Below, piece by piece: positions 14,343 to 25,800 of a DNA stretch of 64,000 nucleotides; position 1 is the first letter of the stretch; each line of letters starts with the position of its first letter. The notes beneath the pieces were generated by a model that ran no database searches, had not been told where the DNA came from, and saw nothing but the letters and a program-made list of their open reading frames with translations. The stretch covers positions 20,211,409 to 20,275,408 of the forward strand of contig OY727093.1 of the NCBI GenBank assembly GCA_963402885.1, read 5' to 3'. The DNA comes from Antedon bifida. Lineage: Eukaryota > Echinodermata > Crinoidea > Comatulida > Antedonidae. The translations under genes and the position numbers were made by a program.

Positions 14343-17078
14343 AAAGAAGAAGACTAGATTTGAACTCGTCACTTTGACGAGTTAGTTATCCGCACGACAA
14401 ATGCCACGCGCACGTCATACTTTGGAATTTTGCACACGGAAAAAGATTATGGCATTATGACCTGAACTGAAGAATATCATATGCTGTTAGTGCTGAATTC
14501 TGTCAATTTTGTGTCATATAGTATATACAGTGCAAACGGTATAATCTGTATACATGTTACATACAGTGTAGAATAGGTGAAATTACGGGACCCCCGGTTA
14601 TTCCTATTTTTAACATGGCGACGGTATCAAAATGAAAAACTAAGATAGTAATTTCGGAAGGACATTATCTCAGCAACCACATATTACCGTGTAGAAGAAA
14701 TTTGAATACGTAAAATATAGATGCGCGCCCTTTTAAATGTGATGAACTATTACGCAAGAGATGAAAATATGACCTTTTGAATTCAACTGGCCATATGATG
14801 ACATCACAACATCCGATTGGCAAAATATTCACATGAATTCGTATCTACAATCCAATAGCTTCCAGAAAACGTTTTAATCATGATTATCACGTTTTATTCT
14901 GACGAGCTATAACAGATTGAAATTTACTGTAAAGATGAAAATAAGTGACCCACGTTATTTACATTTTTAGACATGATGACGTCATAAAAATTAAAATATT
15001 TTTAACTCATGCGAAAGATAGTTCATTGACCTAGATAATATTAAAATCTCGGAGAAAATGTAAGACGGATAAGCGTGATGCGCTCCATTGAATGTGATGA
15101 GCAATAACGAAAGAGACAAAAATCCTATTTTTTACATTTGTGTGGCCATACGATGACGTCACAACATCCGTAAGGAAAAAATTCTGCATGAATTCATATC
15201 TACAACATATCTGCTTACATATTAAGTTAAAAAACTCGGGGGTAACGGTTGATCCTGAGGAGCTATAATAGATTCAAAATAGGCATAATTTTGACAAAAT
15301 TTTGTCACTTTTGCAACTAAAACGCGCGCAAATGGTCTAAATCAACGTGTTCGTATGACATCATTTTAATTTGAAATTATGTCAATCTTTTTTAAAATGA
15401 CTAGGAAAGGCTGTAAAATCATAATTCAAGAGAAAAACACATGATTTTCATGCTCCGTGCGCACCTTACGCGTAAATTTTTTTGCGCGCGTGGGAATTTT
15501 TGACATGCTCAAAATGTCATGATCAGCGTAGAAAGTTGATTAGAAATTAATTTTGCGCATTTTGAAATTTTAAATGCGCGTGCGCGCGTAACTTCTTGTA
15601 AAACATGCCATTTTTAATCCATAGAAAGTTTGCGCTTGATATGACTTAAATTTTCAGTAAGTGTCAATACAAAATGACTTTTGGTTTATAATCTATGATC
15701 AATCATTGAAATTCATAAAATCGCGCGTAACTTACGCTGCGCAACTCTAACGTCATATAACGAAGTTTCCTGCACATCTACAGCTACAGGTCAATCTTAT
15801 GACAAAGTTACACAAAGTTATGTCTACAAAAATTTTAGATATAGCTGCAACAAAAATCCGGGAAAGAAAGAAGAATAAAGATGAAACTAGATTTGAACTC
15901 GTCACTACGGACGAGTTAGGTTATCCGCAGCCCAAAAGCCACGTGCACGTCATACGTTAGAATATTACGCGCAGAAAAACGATTATGCTATTGGAAAAAA
16001 TGTTAGTGCGCTCTCTATTTTGCGTCACGTCAAAGTATATACAGTATACACTATATACTGTATACGTACTACATACAGTTCAGAATAGGTGAAAATTTAG
16101 TGCCCAAAGTTAATGACGCTTTTGACCATGATGACGTCATCACAATTTTAAAAATGGTAAATCATGTGAAAGATAATTGATTGACCTAGACAATATAAAA
16201 AAATGGAGGGCAATAGAATACGGATAATTGGAGATGCGCTCTATTAAATGTGATGAGCTATGACGAAAGAGACAAAAATCCTATATTTTATATTCGAGTG
16301 GCCATACGATGACGTCACAATGTCCGGTTAGCCATATCGATTCATTATTCAATATCTAAAACTTATCAACTTCCAGAATCTGTAATTTAAAAAAATTTCA
16401 CCACGTAGTTTAGAATCTATGACTTTTTTAAAAAAGGCATAATTTTCACGAATTTTTGAACTTTTTTATCAAAAACGCGTGCGAATTGTCCAATTCTACG
16501 AGCTCGTATGACATGATTTTAAGTCAAAATAGTTTAAAAGTTGGTAAAATTACTAGAAAAGGCTGGAAAAACAAAAATTAAGGAAAAAAAAGGTGTTTTT
16601 GCGCTAAGTGCGCACGCACGCGTAAAAAAATTGCGCGCGCGTGGGAATTTTTGACATGCTTAAAATGCCATGAAACGCGTAGAAAGTTGATTAGAAATTG
16701 ACTTTTCGCATTTTGAAATTTTAAACGCGCGTGCGCGTAACTTTCTGTGAAACATGCCATTTTTAATCCATAGAAAGTTTGCGCTTGATATGACTTAAAT
16801 TTTCACTAAGTTTCAAAACAAAATGACTTCTAGTTTTTAATCTATTATCAATCATTGAAATTCATAAAATGGCGCGTAAGTCACGTTGCGCGACTCTAAA
16901 GTCAAAAAACTAAACGTCCTGCACATCTACCGCTACAGGTCAATATTATGACAAAGTTACACAATCTTATGTTGGCCATAATTAGAGATATGCGTGCAAC
17001 AAAATTCGTGGAAAGAAAGAAGAAAATAGAAAAAAAAGAAAAAAAATATAAAAAAAAAAGATCCTGACAATAACAAGG

Positions 17079-17223
17079 GGTTATCCGCCAAGTGCGGATA
17101 ACCAAAAAAAAAAAGATATTTACAATCACAAGGGTTATCCGCAACTTTATAAGTTGCGGATAACCAAAAAAAAAAAGATATTTACAATCACAAGGGTTAT
17201 CCGCAACTAAGTTGTGGATAACC
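17079..17223. repeat. Hairpin cluster, 3 modules
   Basis: Hairpins at 17079-17103, 17133-17165 and 17195-17223, all G:C-closed (GGTTATCCGC / GCGGATAACC). The third has one G-to-T change in its right arm (GTTGTGGATAACC). They are separated by A-rich AAGATATTTACAATCACAAG-type spacers. Confidence 0.88.
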
Positions 17224-18775
17224 AACTAGATTTGAACTCGTCACTTTGACGAGTTCGGGTTATCCGTGCAAACGCAACATGCACATACTTTAAACTATAT
17301 GAACTTCGACAATTGTTATGCCATCCTATGACATGAATTAAGTATGTTTACAGTGTTGAATTGTACCTATTTTGTAGCATACAGCATATTACAGTATTTA
17401 CAGAATACATTGTATGTTATATACAGTGTAGCATAGACGAAATTACGAGACCCGTCTTTTAAATCCAATTACTAACACGATGACGTCATCAAATTGACAT
17501 ATAAAGATATTTTATATTAAGATAATTATCTAAATAATTACATTAATACAAATTTGAGGAATTTTGGGCACGTAAAAGAGAGATGCGCTCTCGTTTAAAT
17601 GCAAGGAACTTTTACGCAAGAGATGAAAATATGACCTTTTGAATTCAACTGGCCATATGATGACATCACAACATCTGATTGGCAAAATATTCACATGAAT
17701 TCGTATCTACAATCCAATGACTTCCAGAAAACGTTTAAATCATGATTATCACTTTTTATTCTGACGAGCTATAACAGATTAAAATTTACTGTAAAGATGA
17801 AAATAAGTGACCCATGTTATTTACATTTTTAGACATGATGACGTCATAAAAATTAAAATATTTTTAACTCCTGCGAAAGATAGTTGATTGACGTAGACAA
17901 TATTGAAATCTCGGGGGAAATGGAATACGTAAAAGCGAGATGCGCTCTGTTGAATGTGATGAGCAATAACGAAAGAGACAAAAATCCTATATTTTACATT
18001 CGTGTGGCCATACGATGACGTCATAACATCCGAGAGGTAAAAATTCTGCATGAATTTATATCTACAATTTATCTTCTTGAGTAATAAGTTAAAAAAATTG
18101 GGGGTCACCTTCGATCCTGAAGAGCTATAATAGATTAAAATTAGGCTTAATTTTGACAATATGTTGTCACTTTTGCAACTAAAACGCGCGCAAATGGTCT
18201 AAATCAACGTGTTCGTATGACGTCATTTTAATTTGAAATGATGTCAATCTTTTTTAAAATAACTAGGAAAGACTGTAAAATCATAATTCAAGAGAAAAAC
18301 ACATGATTTTCATGCTCCGTGCGCACCTTACGCGTAATTTTTTTTGCGCGCGTGGGAATTTTTGACATGCTCAAAATGTCATGATCAGCGTAGAAAGTTG
18401 ATTAGAAATTAATTTTGTGCATTTTGAAATTTTAAATGCGCGTGCGCGTGTAACTTCTTGTGAAACATGCCATTTTTAATCCATAGAAAGTTTGCCCATG
18501 ATATGACTTAAATTTTCACCAAGTGTCAATATAAAATAACTTTTGGTTTATAATCTATGATCAATCATTGAAATTCATAAAATCGCGCGTAACTTACGCT
18601 GCGCGACTCTAACGTCATATAACAAAGTTTCTTGCACATCTACAGCTACAGTTCAATCTTTTGACAAAATTATACAATCTTATGTTCACAAGTAATAGGG
18701 GATATGCTGGTCACAAAAATCCGGGAAAGAAAGAAGAATAACAAAGAAGATGAAAAAGATATTTACAATCACAAG

Positions 18776-18922
18776 GGTTATCCGCAACTTTACAAGTTGC
18801 GGATAACCAAAAATATTGATCCACTTCAATCACAAGGAGTTATCCGCTACTAAGCGGATAACTAATGAAAAAAAAGATATTTACAATCACATGGGTTATC
18901 CGCAACTAAGTTGCGGATAACC
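18776..18922. repeat. Terminal hairpin cluster, 3 modules
   Basis: Hairpins at 18776-18808, 18838-18863 and 18894-18922 close the last unit. Their outer pairs are G:C, A:T and G:C, and each keeps the pairing. Confidence 0.88.
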
Positions 18923-18925
18923 AAA

Positions 18926-18957
18926 TAGGCTATCGCTCTACAGAGAGCGATAGCCTA
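18926..18957. repeat. Array-terminal hairpin of a different sequence
   Basis: A 14-base stem TAGGCTATCGCTCT / AGAGCGATAGCCTA with an ACAG loop stands where every other unit has the AACTCGTCA cap. The satellite ends here, and unrelated DNA starts within a few bases. Confidence 0.85.
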
Positions 18958-18960
18958 ATA

Positions 18961-20277
18961 ACGTTTTTTTAGTAATTTATTATATATATTATATCAAAAT
19001 TGTCAATATCATTAAAATACGGATTGTTAACACATTGACTGCCAAGGCATTTTCCGTAATTTCTGTCCCAGTGCCAAGTCCCGTTTACATATTAAATTAC
19101 AGTTTGAAAGTGTAACATCTGGTCACAGACTATCATGATGTCATTCAAAATACGATGGCGGGAAAAACCGTTGAGACGTATAAATACGTCACTGGCAATG
19201 GTCCAACAATTTTATTGACTTTGCCAGGAACGTAAATATACGTCGGGGATTTTCCGCGCTAAAATCGGTCAAACTGTTCATATACGTCATTGTCCACGCT
19301 CATACGTCATTGTCCACGTGCATTATTATTTTTATTTACTATTAGCGCAATTTATGACATGTTTGAGATGATTATATTGAGTGTGAGGGCGCCATCGTAT
19401 CAACCATATTCAATGCATGAGGGAATAAACACAAACAAACATATGACATTTATTTTTAGATTATCGTTTACGTACATCATTCATAAACTGCCATGCGATA
19501 ATTCCTGTTCCAATCACCACTGCCAGCGATTCTACATACAATACAAAAGTGCTACGATTTTGACGTAGTATTACGTCTTGGCAAGTAGCGACACGCAATT
19601 TTTGACGTATAAATACGCCGTGGCAGTGAACGTGTTAAACACCTTTAAAAACTTGATAAATACCCAAAAAAAAAGAATATGAATTTGGTCTAAAGTGAGA
19701 TGTTTCGGCCCACAAAGTGGGATGTTTCGGACCAAAAGTGGGCCGAATCGTCCCACCAAAAGTGGGGCGAATAGTCCCGGGCCAAATCGTCTCAGGGCCG
19801 AATCGTCCCTGAACCGGATTTGTTGCTCTGGTAAGTATCAGTTTGGGTATCTGGTAGTATTTAGTACCAGTAAAACACGTTGGGCCCGATCGTCTAAACA
19901 TGTTGGGTCCGATCGTTGGGGTTGAACGTTCACACAGTTGGACCCGAACGTCCAAGTTACGCAGTTACGCCCGAACGTCCACATACAGTTGGGCCCGAAA
20001 GCCCACACGCGTTGTGGTACCCAATCCATTAGGTTCAGGGACGATTCGGCCCTGAGACGATTCGGCCCGGGACTATTCGGCCCACTTTTGTCGAGACGAT
20101 TCGGCCCACTTTTGGGCCGAAACATCCCACTTTTGTGGGCCGAAACGTCTCACTTTAGACCAAATTCATATTCATTTTTTTTTTATTTATCAAGTTTTTA
20201 AAGGTGTTTAACAATCCGTATTTTATTGATATTGACAAAGCTGATATAATATATATAATAAATTACTAAAAAAACGT
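18961..20277. mobile_element. Foldback (long-TIR) element with nested MITE
   Basis: The left arm starts ACGTTTTTTTAGTAATTT at 18961 and the right arm ends in its complement at 20277. Arms continue inwards through an AT-rich part, then TTAAACACCTTTAAAAACTTG, then G/C-rich phrases of the type GGGCCGAATCGTC. Each arm is roughly 260 bp once the insertion at 19027-19638 is removed, leaving a ~0.7 kb element. The central ~190 bp (about 19830-20020) holds ~25-bp imperfect repeats of GTTGGGCCCGATCGTC type. TAA flanks both ends if termini are taken as CGTT...AACG, so a 3-bp target duplication is possible. No transposase is encoded. Confidence 0.8.
19027..19638. mobile_element. piggyBac-type MITE inserted in the foldback element
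   Basis: It is flanked by TTAA on both sides (19027-19030 and 19635-19638). Termini are CACATTGACTGCCAAGGC and, on the other strand, CACGTTCACTGCCACGGC. Subterminal TACGTC / GACGTATAAATACG words recur. TTAA target duplication is the hallmark of the piggyBac superfamily. The inserted sequence interrupts the left foldback arm exactly at the TTAA that the right arm still shows uninterrupted (TTTAACAATCCG near 20211). An open frame at 19290-19568 has no recognisable transposase content. Confidence 0.8.
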
Positions 20278-20808
20278 AATTTTATATTCAATTTATTACT
20301 TTGAAAACCTTGTTTATTTCGTGCATTCGCCAAGCGGCCAACAGAGGGCGTAACTTGTTTACATCGTTCGCGTGACTAAAAAATGATTATTTTCGACAAT
20401 GTTTTCAAAATGTTTGCTTTATTGCATCTTTATCCCTAGTAGTGCTACCCCATAGTCTCTCTGAAAATAAAGTTTGGGGAGAAAAGCTTATTTTATGCTT
20501 ATAAATGCATATCAAAGCCGATAAATGTAAGTGTGCCGAATCGTCTCAGGGCCGAATCGTCCCGTTACCATCCATACACTAGGTCTATAGGGCCTAGGCC
20601 TAGTCCTGGGCTTATTTCGATAGAATGTCAAGCTAGGCTTAGCAGGGCCTAGGGCTAAGGGTTAAAACATTGTTTTCACAAAACTTACCATTATTGCAGC
20701 TTCCTTCCTAGTATAGCCTAGGCTATATTAAACCGGATCAGGACAGGTGCCGGCCGTTCGACGACTTGTATGGACTAGCCTATACCATTATAAAAAGGGG
20801 ATCCAGTC
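20278..20808. other. Non-coding spacer
   Basis: No gene seen. Holds a short GTGCCGAATCGTC/GGGCCGAATCGTC phrase at about 20533-20563, the same words as in the foldback arms, then TAGGCCTAGG-rich low-complexity DNA at about 20578-20725. Confidence 0.6.
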
Positions 20809-20957
20809 AAGTCGCCCCATCGCAAAGTCGCCTCATACTAAGTCGCCCAATACGAAGTCGCCCCATCGCAAAGTCGCCCCAAAACAAAGTCGCCCCGGCA
20901 CAGTCGCCCCATCGCAAAGTCGCCCCATTACAAGGTCGCCCCAACGCAAAGTCGCCC
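20809..20957 (+). repeat. GTCGCCCC minisatellite (15-16 bp x ~10)
   Basis: Ten copies of a 15-16 bp unit of the type AAGTCGCCCCATCGCA, with variable last bases. The same minisatellite appears in reverse orientation at 59485-59654. Both are bordered on the same side by AGTCAAGTCGCC and a nearby TATAAAAAG or TATAAAAAGATG word, so they are copies of one dispersed element rather than independent simple repeats. Confidence 0.9.
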
Positions 20958-20982
20958 ACGGTTTTATTTCGGTATAACAGCT

Positions 20983-21032
20983 GTTCTAAGAAATCCAACC
21001 CCCCCCCCCCATAATTCTCAACCCCCCTTAAC
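20983..21032 (+). repeat. Dispersed C-rich repeat fragment
   Basis: GTTCTAAGAAATCCAACC, a C-tract, then ATAATTCTCAACCCCCCTT. The reverse complement of the same ~45 bp is at 47525-47567, so this is a dispersed repeat end. Further C-rich and hairpin DNA follows to about 21160. Confidence 0.7.
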
Positions 21033-22207
21033 AACGCATGCGCGAAAAGGGAGTTTTTCATGTTTACACTGATCTTCGCTGGCTTGGAGGGGAGGTTGAA
21101 AATTTTAGCTAAGCTAAAACTTTCAACCCCCCGTGAAAGTTAAGCCCCCCCCCCCCCCCACCTCCCTTCATTTTGACTGACCATCTCCCATCTCTTATAG
21201 CAGAACCACATAGTTACCTAAAAACAAAAAATAAATAAACATGGATATTACGAGGGCCTTTTCATAATCATAATTTTATTTTTTTAATAATACAATTTTC
21301 AGAATGTCTCCCTCTGTTTTACAAAGAAGTTCTGATTCATTTTTTCATAATCGATCGGTTGTCAACACTATGTCAAATTAATATAAATAGTTTTATTGGT
21401 TTTATTTAAGAACCATTTTGTTTGCGGGGTTCGTTTTCATGGCCTATCTAAAATGTTCAACCCCCAACCCCCCCTCCCCCAGAAAGAATTCCCCCCCCCC
21501 CCACCTTCTGTTTAAAGAAGTTCTGAATCGATTTTCATCATTATTTTTTCATAATCGATCAGTTCTCAACACTAAAAAAAATTGGTTTTAAGTCCGACTA
21601 TCATAGAAATTGGTGGGGGTTCGTTTCCTCAGCATATAACCATGAGGTAGGCCTACTTGTCTAAAATCGTCAACCCCCCTGTGAAAGAATGTCTCCCCTC
21701 AGTTTAAAGAAGTTCTGAATCGATTTTCATCATTATTTTTTCATAATCGATCAGTTCTCAACACTATGTCAAATATCAATACAAACAAAATTTGGTTTTG
21801 AATATCATAGAAATTGGAGTGGGGTTCGTTTGCATGGCCTATCTAACATTTTCAACCCCCCTGTGAAAGAATGTTCCCCCCCCCCCCCCCTCTGTTTAAA
21901 GAAGTTCTGAATCGATATTCATCATTATTTTTTCATAATCGATCAGTTCTCAACACTATGTCAAATATCAATAAAACAAAATTTGGTTTTAAATCAGAAT
22001 ATCATGGAAATTGGAGGGGGGTTCATTTTCATGGCCTATCTAAAATTTTCAACTCCCCCCCCCCCCCCCCACCTCTGTTTAAAGAAGTTCTCAATCGATA
22101 TTCATCATTATTTTTTCATAATCGATCAGTTCTCAACACTATGTCAATTATCAATACAAAAAAAATGGTTTTAAATGCGATTATCACAGAAATTGGAGGG
22201 GGGTTCT

Positions 22208-22590
22208 TTCCACAGCATATAACCAGATAGGCCTACTTCTTAAGGTTGATTAATGGCTTAAAATATCTAATCCAAAATCTGTCATTCTTAAATTGTTTTA
22301 TGATGTTAAAGGTCGAGGGGTTGGTAGACTTCATTCTTTTGAAAATATTTGTTTCTTTTAAATAAACAACTGGTCAATCAGCTAGTAATATTGCAGGTCA
22401 CCGGTACTGTCAGTATACAGTTGTTAAATTTTATAATATTGAAAATTTTAAACTACATCACATTACACAATCTAAAATGTTTGTTTAAAAAAAAACTTAT
22501 CTAGGCTCACTTCTGCACATGATGTAACATCTTGTATTTTTATGTATGCGTAGAGAATTATTTAATAAACGAAACGAAATGTTCAACCCC
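22208..22590 (+). repeat. Composite block interrupting the satellite (copy 1)
   Basis: Begins at TTTCCACAGCATATAACCAG, runs through TAGGCCTACTTCTTAAGG, AGGTCGAGGGGTTGGTAGAC and TTGCAGGTCACCGGTACTG, and ends near TTTAATAAACGAAACGAAATG, after which a diverged monomer resumes. Copies recur at about 25408-25800, 26717-27100 and 29737-30125, and a truncated one at 30284-30520. The array therefore has a higher-order structure in which block and neighbouring monomers were amplified together. Confidence 0.85.
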
Positions 22591-25407
22591 CTGTGACGAA
22601 ATTTCCCCCTCAGTTTTAAGAAGTTTTGAATCGATATTCATCATTATGTTTATTGTAATCGATCAGTTCTCAACACTACGTTAATTATCAATACAAACAA
22701 AAATTGGTTTTAAATCAGAATATCATAGAAATTGGAGGGGGGGGGGGGGGGGGTTCGTTTTCATGGCCTATCTAAAATTTTTAACCCCCCTGTGAAAGAA
22801 TGTTCCCCCTCTGTTTAAAGAAGTTCGGAATCGATTTTCATCATTGTTTTTTCATAATCGATCAGTTCTCAACACTATGTCAATTATTAATACAAAATGA
22901 ATTTGGTTTTAAATCAGAATATCATAGAAATTGGAGGGGGGGGGGGGGTTCGTTTTCATGGCCTATCTAAAATTTTTAACCCCCCTGTGAAAGAATGTCC
23001 CCCCTCTGTTTAAAGAAGTTCGGAATCGATTTTCATCATTGTTTTTTCATAATCGATCAGTTCTCAACACTATGTCAATTATTAATACAAAATGAATTTG
23101 GTTTTACATCAGAATATCATAGAAATTGGAGGGGGGTTCGTTTTCATGGCCTATCTAAAATTTTCAACCCCCCTGTGAAAGAATGTCCCCCCTCTGTTTA
23201 AAGAAGTTCGGTTCGGAATCGATTTTCATCATTGTTTTTTTTCATAATCGATCAGTTCCCAACACTATGTCAATTATTAATACAAAATGAATTTGGTTTT
23301 AAATCAGAATATCATAGAAATTGGAGGGGGGGGGGGGGGGGTTCGTTTTCATGGCCTATCTAAAATTTTCAACCCCCCTGTGAAAGAATGTCCCCCCTCT
23401 GTTTAAAGAAGTTCGGAATCGATTTTCATCATTGTTTTTTCATAATCGATCAGTTCTCAACACTATGTCAATTATTAATACAAAATGAATTTGGTTTTAC
23501 ATCAGAATATCATAGAAATTCGAGGGGGGTTCGTTTTCATGGCCTATCTAAAATTTTCAACCCCCCTGTGAAAGAATGTCCCCCCTCTGTTTAAAGAAGT
23601 TCGGAATCGATTTTCATCATTGTTTTTTCATAATCGATCAGTTCTCAACACTATGTCAATTATTAATACAAAATGAATTTGGTTTTACATCAGAATATCA
23701 TAGAAATTGGAGGGGGGTTCGTTTTCATGGCCTATCTAAAATGTTCAACCCCCCTGTGAAAGAATGACCCCCTCTGTTTAAAGAAGTTCTGAATCGATAT
23801 TCATCATTATTTTTTCATAATCGATCAGTTCTCAACACTATGTCAATTATCAATACAAAATGAATTTGGTTTTAAATCAGAATATCATAGAAATTGGAGG
23901 GGGGTTCGTTTTCATGGCCTATCTAAAATTGTCAACCCCCCTGTGAAAGAATGTCCCCCCTCTGTTTAAAGAAGTTCGGAATCGATTTTCATCATTGTTT
24001 TTTCATAATCGATCAGTTCTCAACACTATGTCAATTATTAATACAAAATGAATTTGGTTTTACATCAGAATATCATAGAAATTGGAGGGGGGTTCGTTTT
24101 CATGGCCTATCTAAAATGTTCAACCCCCCTGTGAAAGAATGCCCCCCCCCCCCCCCCCTCTGTTTAAAGAAGTTCGGAATCGATTTTCATCATTGTTTTT
24201 TTCATAATCGATCAGTTCTCAACACTATGTCAATTATTAATACAAAATGAATTTGGTTTTACATCAGAATATCATAGAAATTGGAGGGGGGTTCGTTTTC
24301 ATGGCCTATCTAAAATTTTCAACCCCCCTGTGAAAGAATGTCCCCCCTCTGTTTAAAGAAGTTCGGAATCGATTTTCATCATTGTTTTTTCATAATCGAT
24401 CAGTTCTCAACACTATGTCAATTATTAATACAAAATGAATTTGGTTTTACATCAGAATATCATAGAAATTGGACGGGGGTTCGTTGTCATGGCCTATCTA
24501 AAATGTTCAACCCCCCTGTGAAAGAATGACCCCCTCTGTTTAAAGAAGTTCTGAATCGATATTCATCATTATTTTTTCATAATCGATCAGTTCTCAACAC
24601 TATGTCAATTATCAATACAAAATGAATTTGGTTTTAAATCAGAATATCATAGAAATTGGAGGGGGGTTCGTTTTCATGGCCTATCTAAAATGTTCAACCC
24701 CCCTGTGAAAGAATGTCCCCCCTCTGTTTAAAGAAGTTCGGAATCGATTTTCATCATTGTTTTTTCATAATCGATCAGTTCTCAACACTATGTCAATTAT
24801 TAATACAAAATGAATTTGGTTTTACATCAGAATATCATAGAAATTGGAGGGGGGTTCGTTTTCATGGCCTATCTAAAATTTTCAACCCCCCTGTGAAAGA
24901 ATGTCCCCCCTCTGTTTAAAGAAGTTCGGAATCGATTTTCATCATTGTTTTTTCATAATCGATCAGTTCTCAACACTATGTCAATTATTAATACAAAATG
25001 AATTTGGTTTTACATCAGAATATCATAGAAATTGGAGGGGGGTTCGTTTTCATGGCCTATCTAAAATGTTCAACCCCCCTGTGAAAGAATGACCCCCTCT
25101 GTTTAAAGAAGTTCTGAATCGATATTCATCATTATTTTTTCATAATCGATCAGTTCTCAACACTATGTCAATTATCAATACAAAATGAATTTGGTTTTAC
25201 ATCACAATATCATAGAAATTGGAGGGGGGTTCGTTTTCATGGCCTATCTAAAATTTTCAACCCCCCTGTGAAGGAATGATCCCCCCTTTGTTTAAAGAAG
25301 TTCTGAATCGATATTCATCATTATTTTTTCATAATCGATCAGTTCTCAACACTGTCAATTAGCAATACAAAAAAAATTGGTTTTAAATGCGATTATCACA
25401 GAAATTG

Positions 25408-25800
25408 GAGGGGGGTTCTTTCCACAGCATATAACCAGATAGGCCTACTTCTTAAGGTTGATTAATGGCTTAAAATATTTAATCTAAAATCTGTCATTCT
25501 TAAATTGTTTTATGATGTTAAAGGTCGAGGGGTTGGTAGACTTCATTCTTTTGAAAATATTTTTTTCTTTTAAATAAACAACTGGTCAATCAGCTAGAAA
25601 CATTGCAGGTCACCGGTACTGTCAGTATACAGTTGTTAAATTTTATAATAATGAAAATTTTAAACTACATCACATTACACAATCTAAAATGTTTGTTTAA
25701 AAAAAAACTTATCTAGGCTCACTTCTGCACATGATGTAACATCTTGTATTTTTATGTATACATAGAGAATTGTTTAATAAACGAAACGAAATGTTCAACC
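25408..25800 (+). repeat. Composite block (copy 2)
   Basis: Same block as at 22208, with small differences such as GCTAGAAACATTGC for GCTAGTAATATTGC. Followed by the same diverged monomer with a long G-tract. Confidence 0.85.

Larger units (their letters stand above)
1..18957. repeat. Tandem array of 1.3-1.8 kb hairpin-capped satellite units
   Basis: About twelve diverged copies of one long unit fill this stretch, and the first is cut by the window edge. A nearly invariant cap hairpin (AACTCGTCA / TGACGAGTT around CTT) marks each unit junction. It starts at 1238, 2784, 4435, 5962, 7612, 9393, 10926, 12720, 14363, 15896 and 17235, giving unit lengths of 1339-1794 bp. Much of the length variation comes from 0-4 smaller hairpins just before the cap. 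Each unit is internally duplicated: two related segments begin GATGCGC and run through a TGGCCATA(T/C)GATGACGTCAC core. CpG-rich words (GTGCGCGCGTAACTT, CGCGCGTAAGTCACGTTGCGCAAC) recur. At least two downstream subtypes follow the cap: one with CATGGCGACGG, one with CACGATGACGTCATC. No reading frame is conserved, so I call it non-coding satellite or arrayed mobile-element DNA. Confidence 0.92.

Noticed and set aside
4331-18922. Hairpin modules as a CRISPR array
   Set aside because: Eukaryotic setting, spacers are repeated rather than unique, spacing is irregular and no cas genes are present.
19290-19568. 92-codon frame in the piggyBac-type MITE
   Set aside because: No DDE or other transposase features; the element is too short to be autonomous.
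20747-21061. Arg/Pro/Ser-rich frames on both strands
   Set aside because: Translation of the GTCGCC minisatellite; the same applies to the minus-strand frame at 59310-59660.
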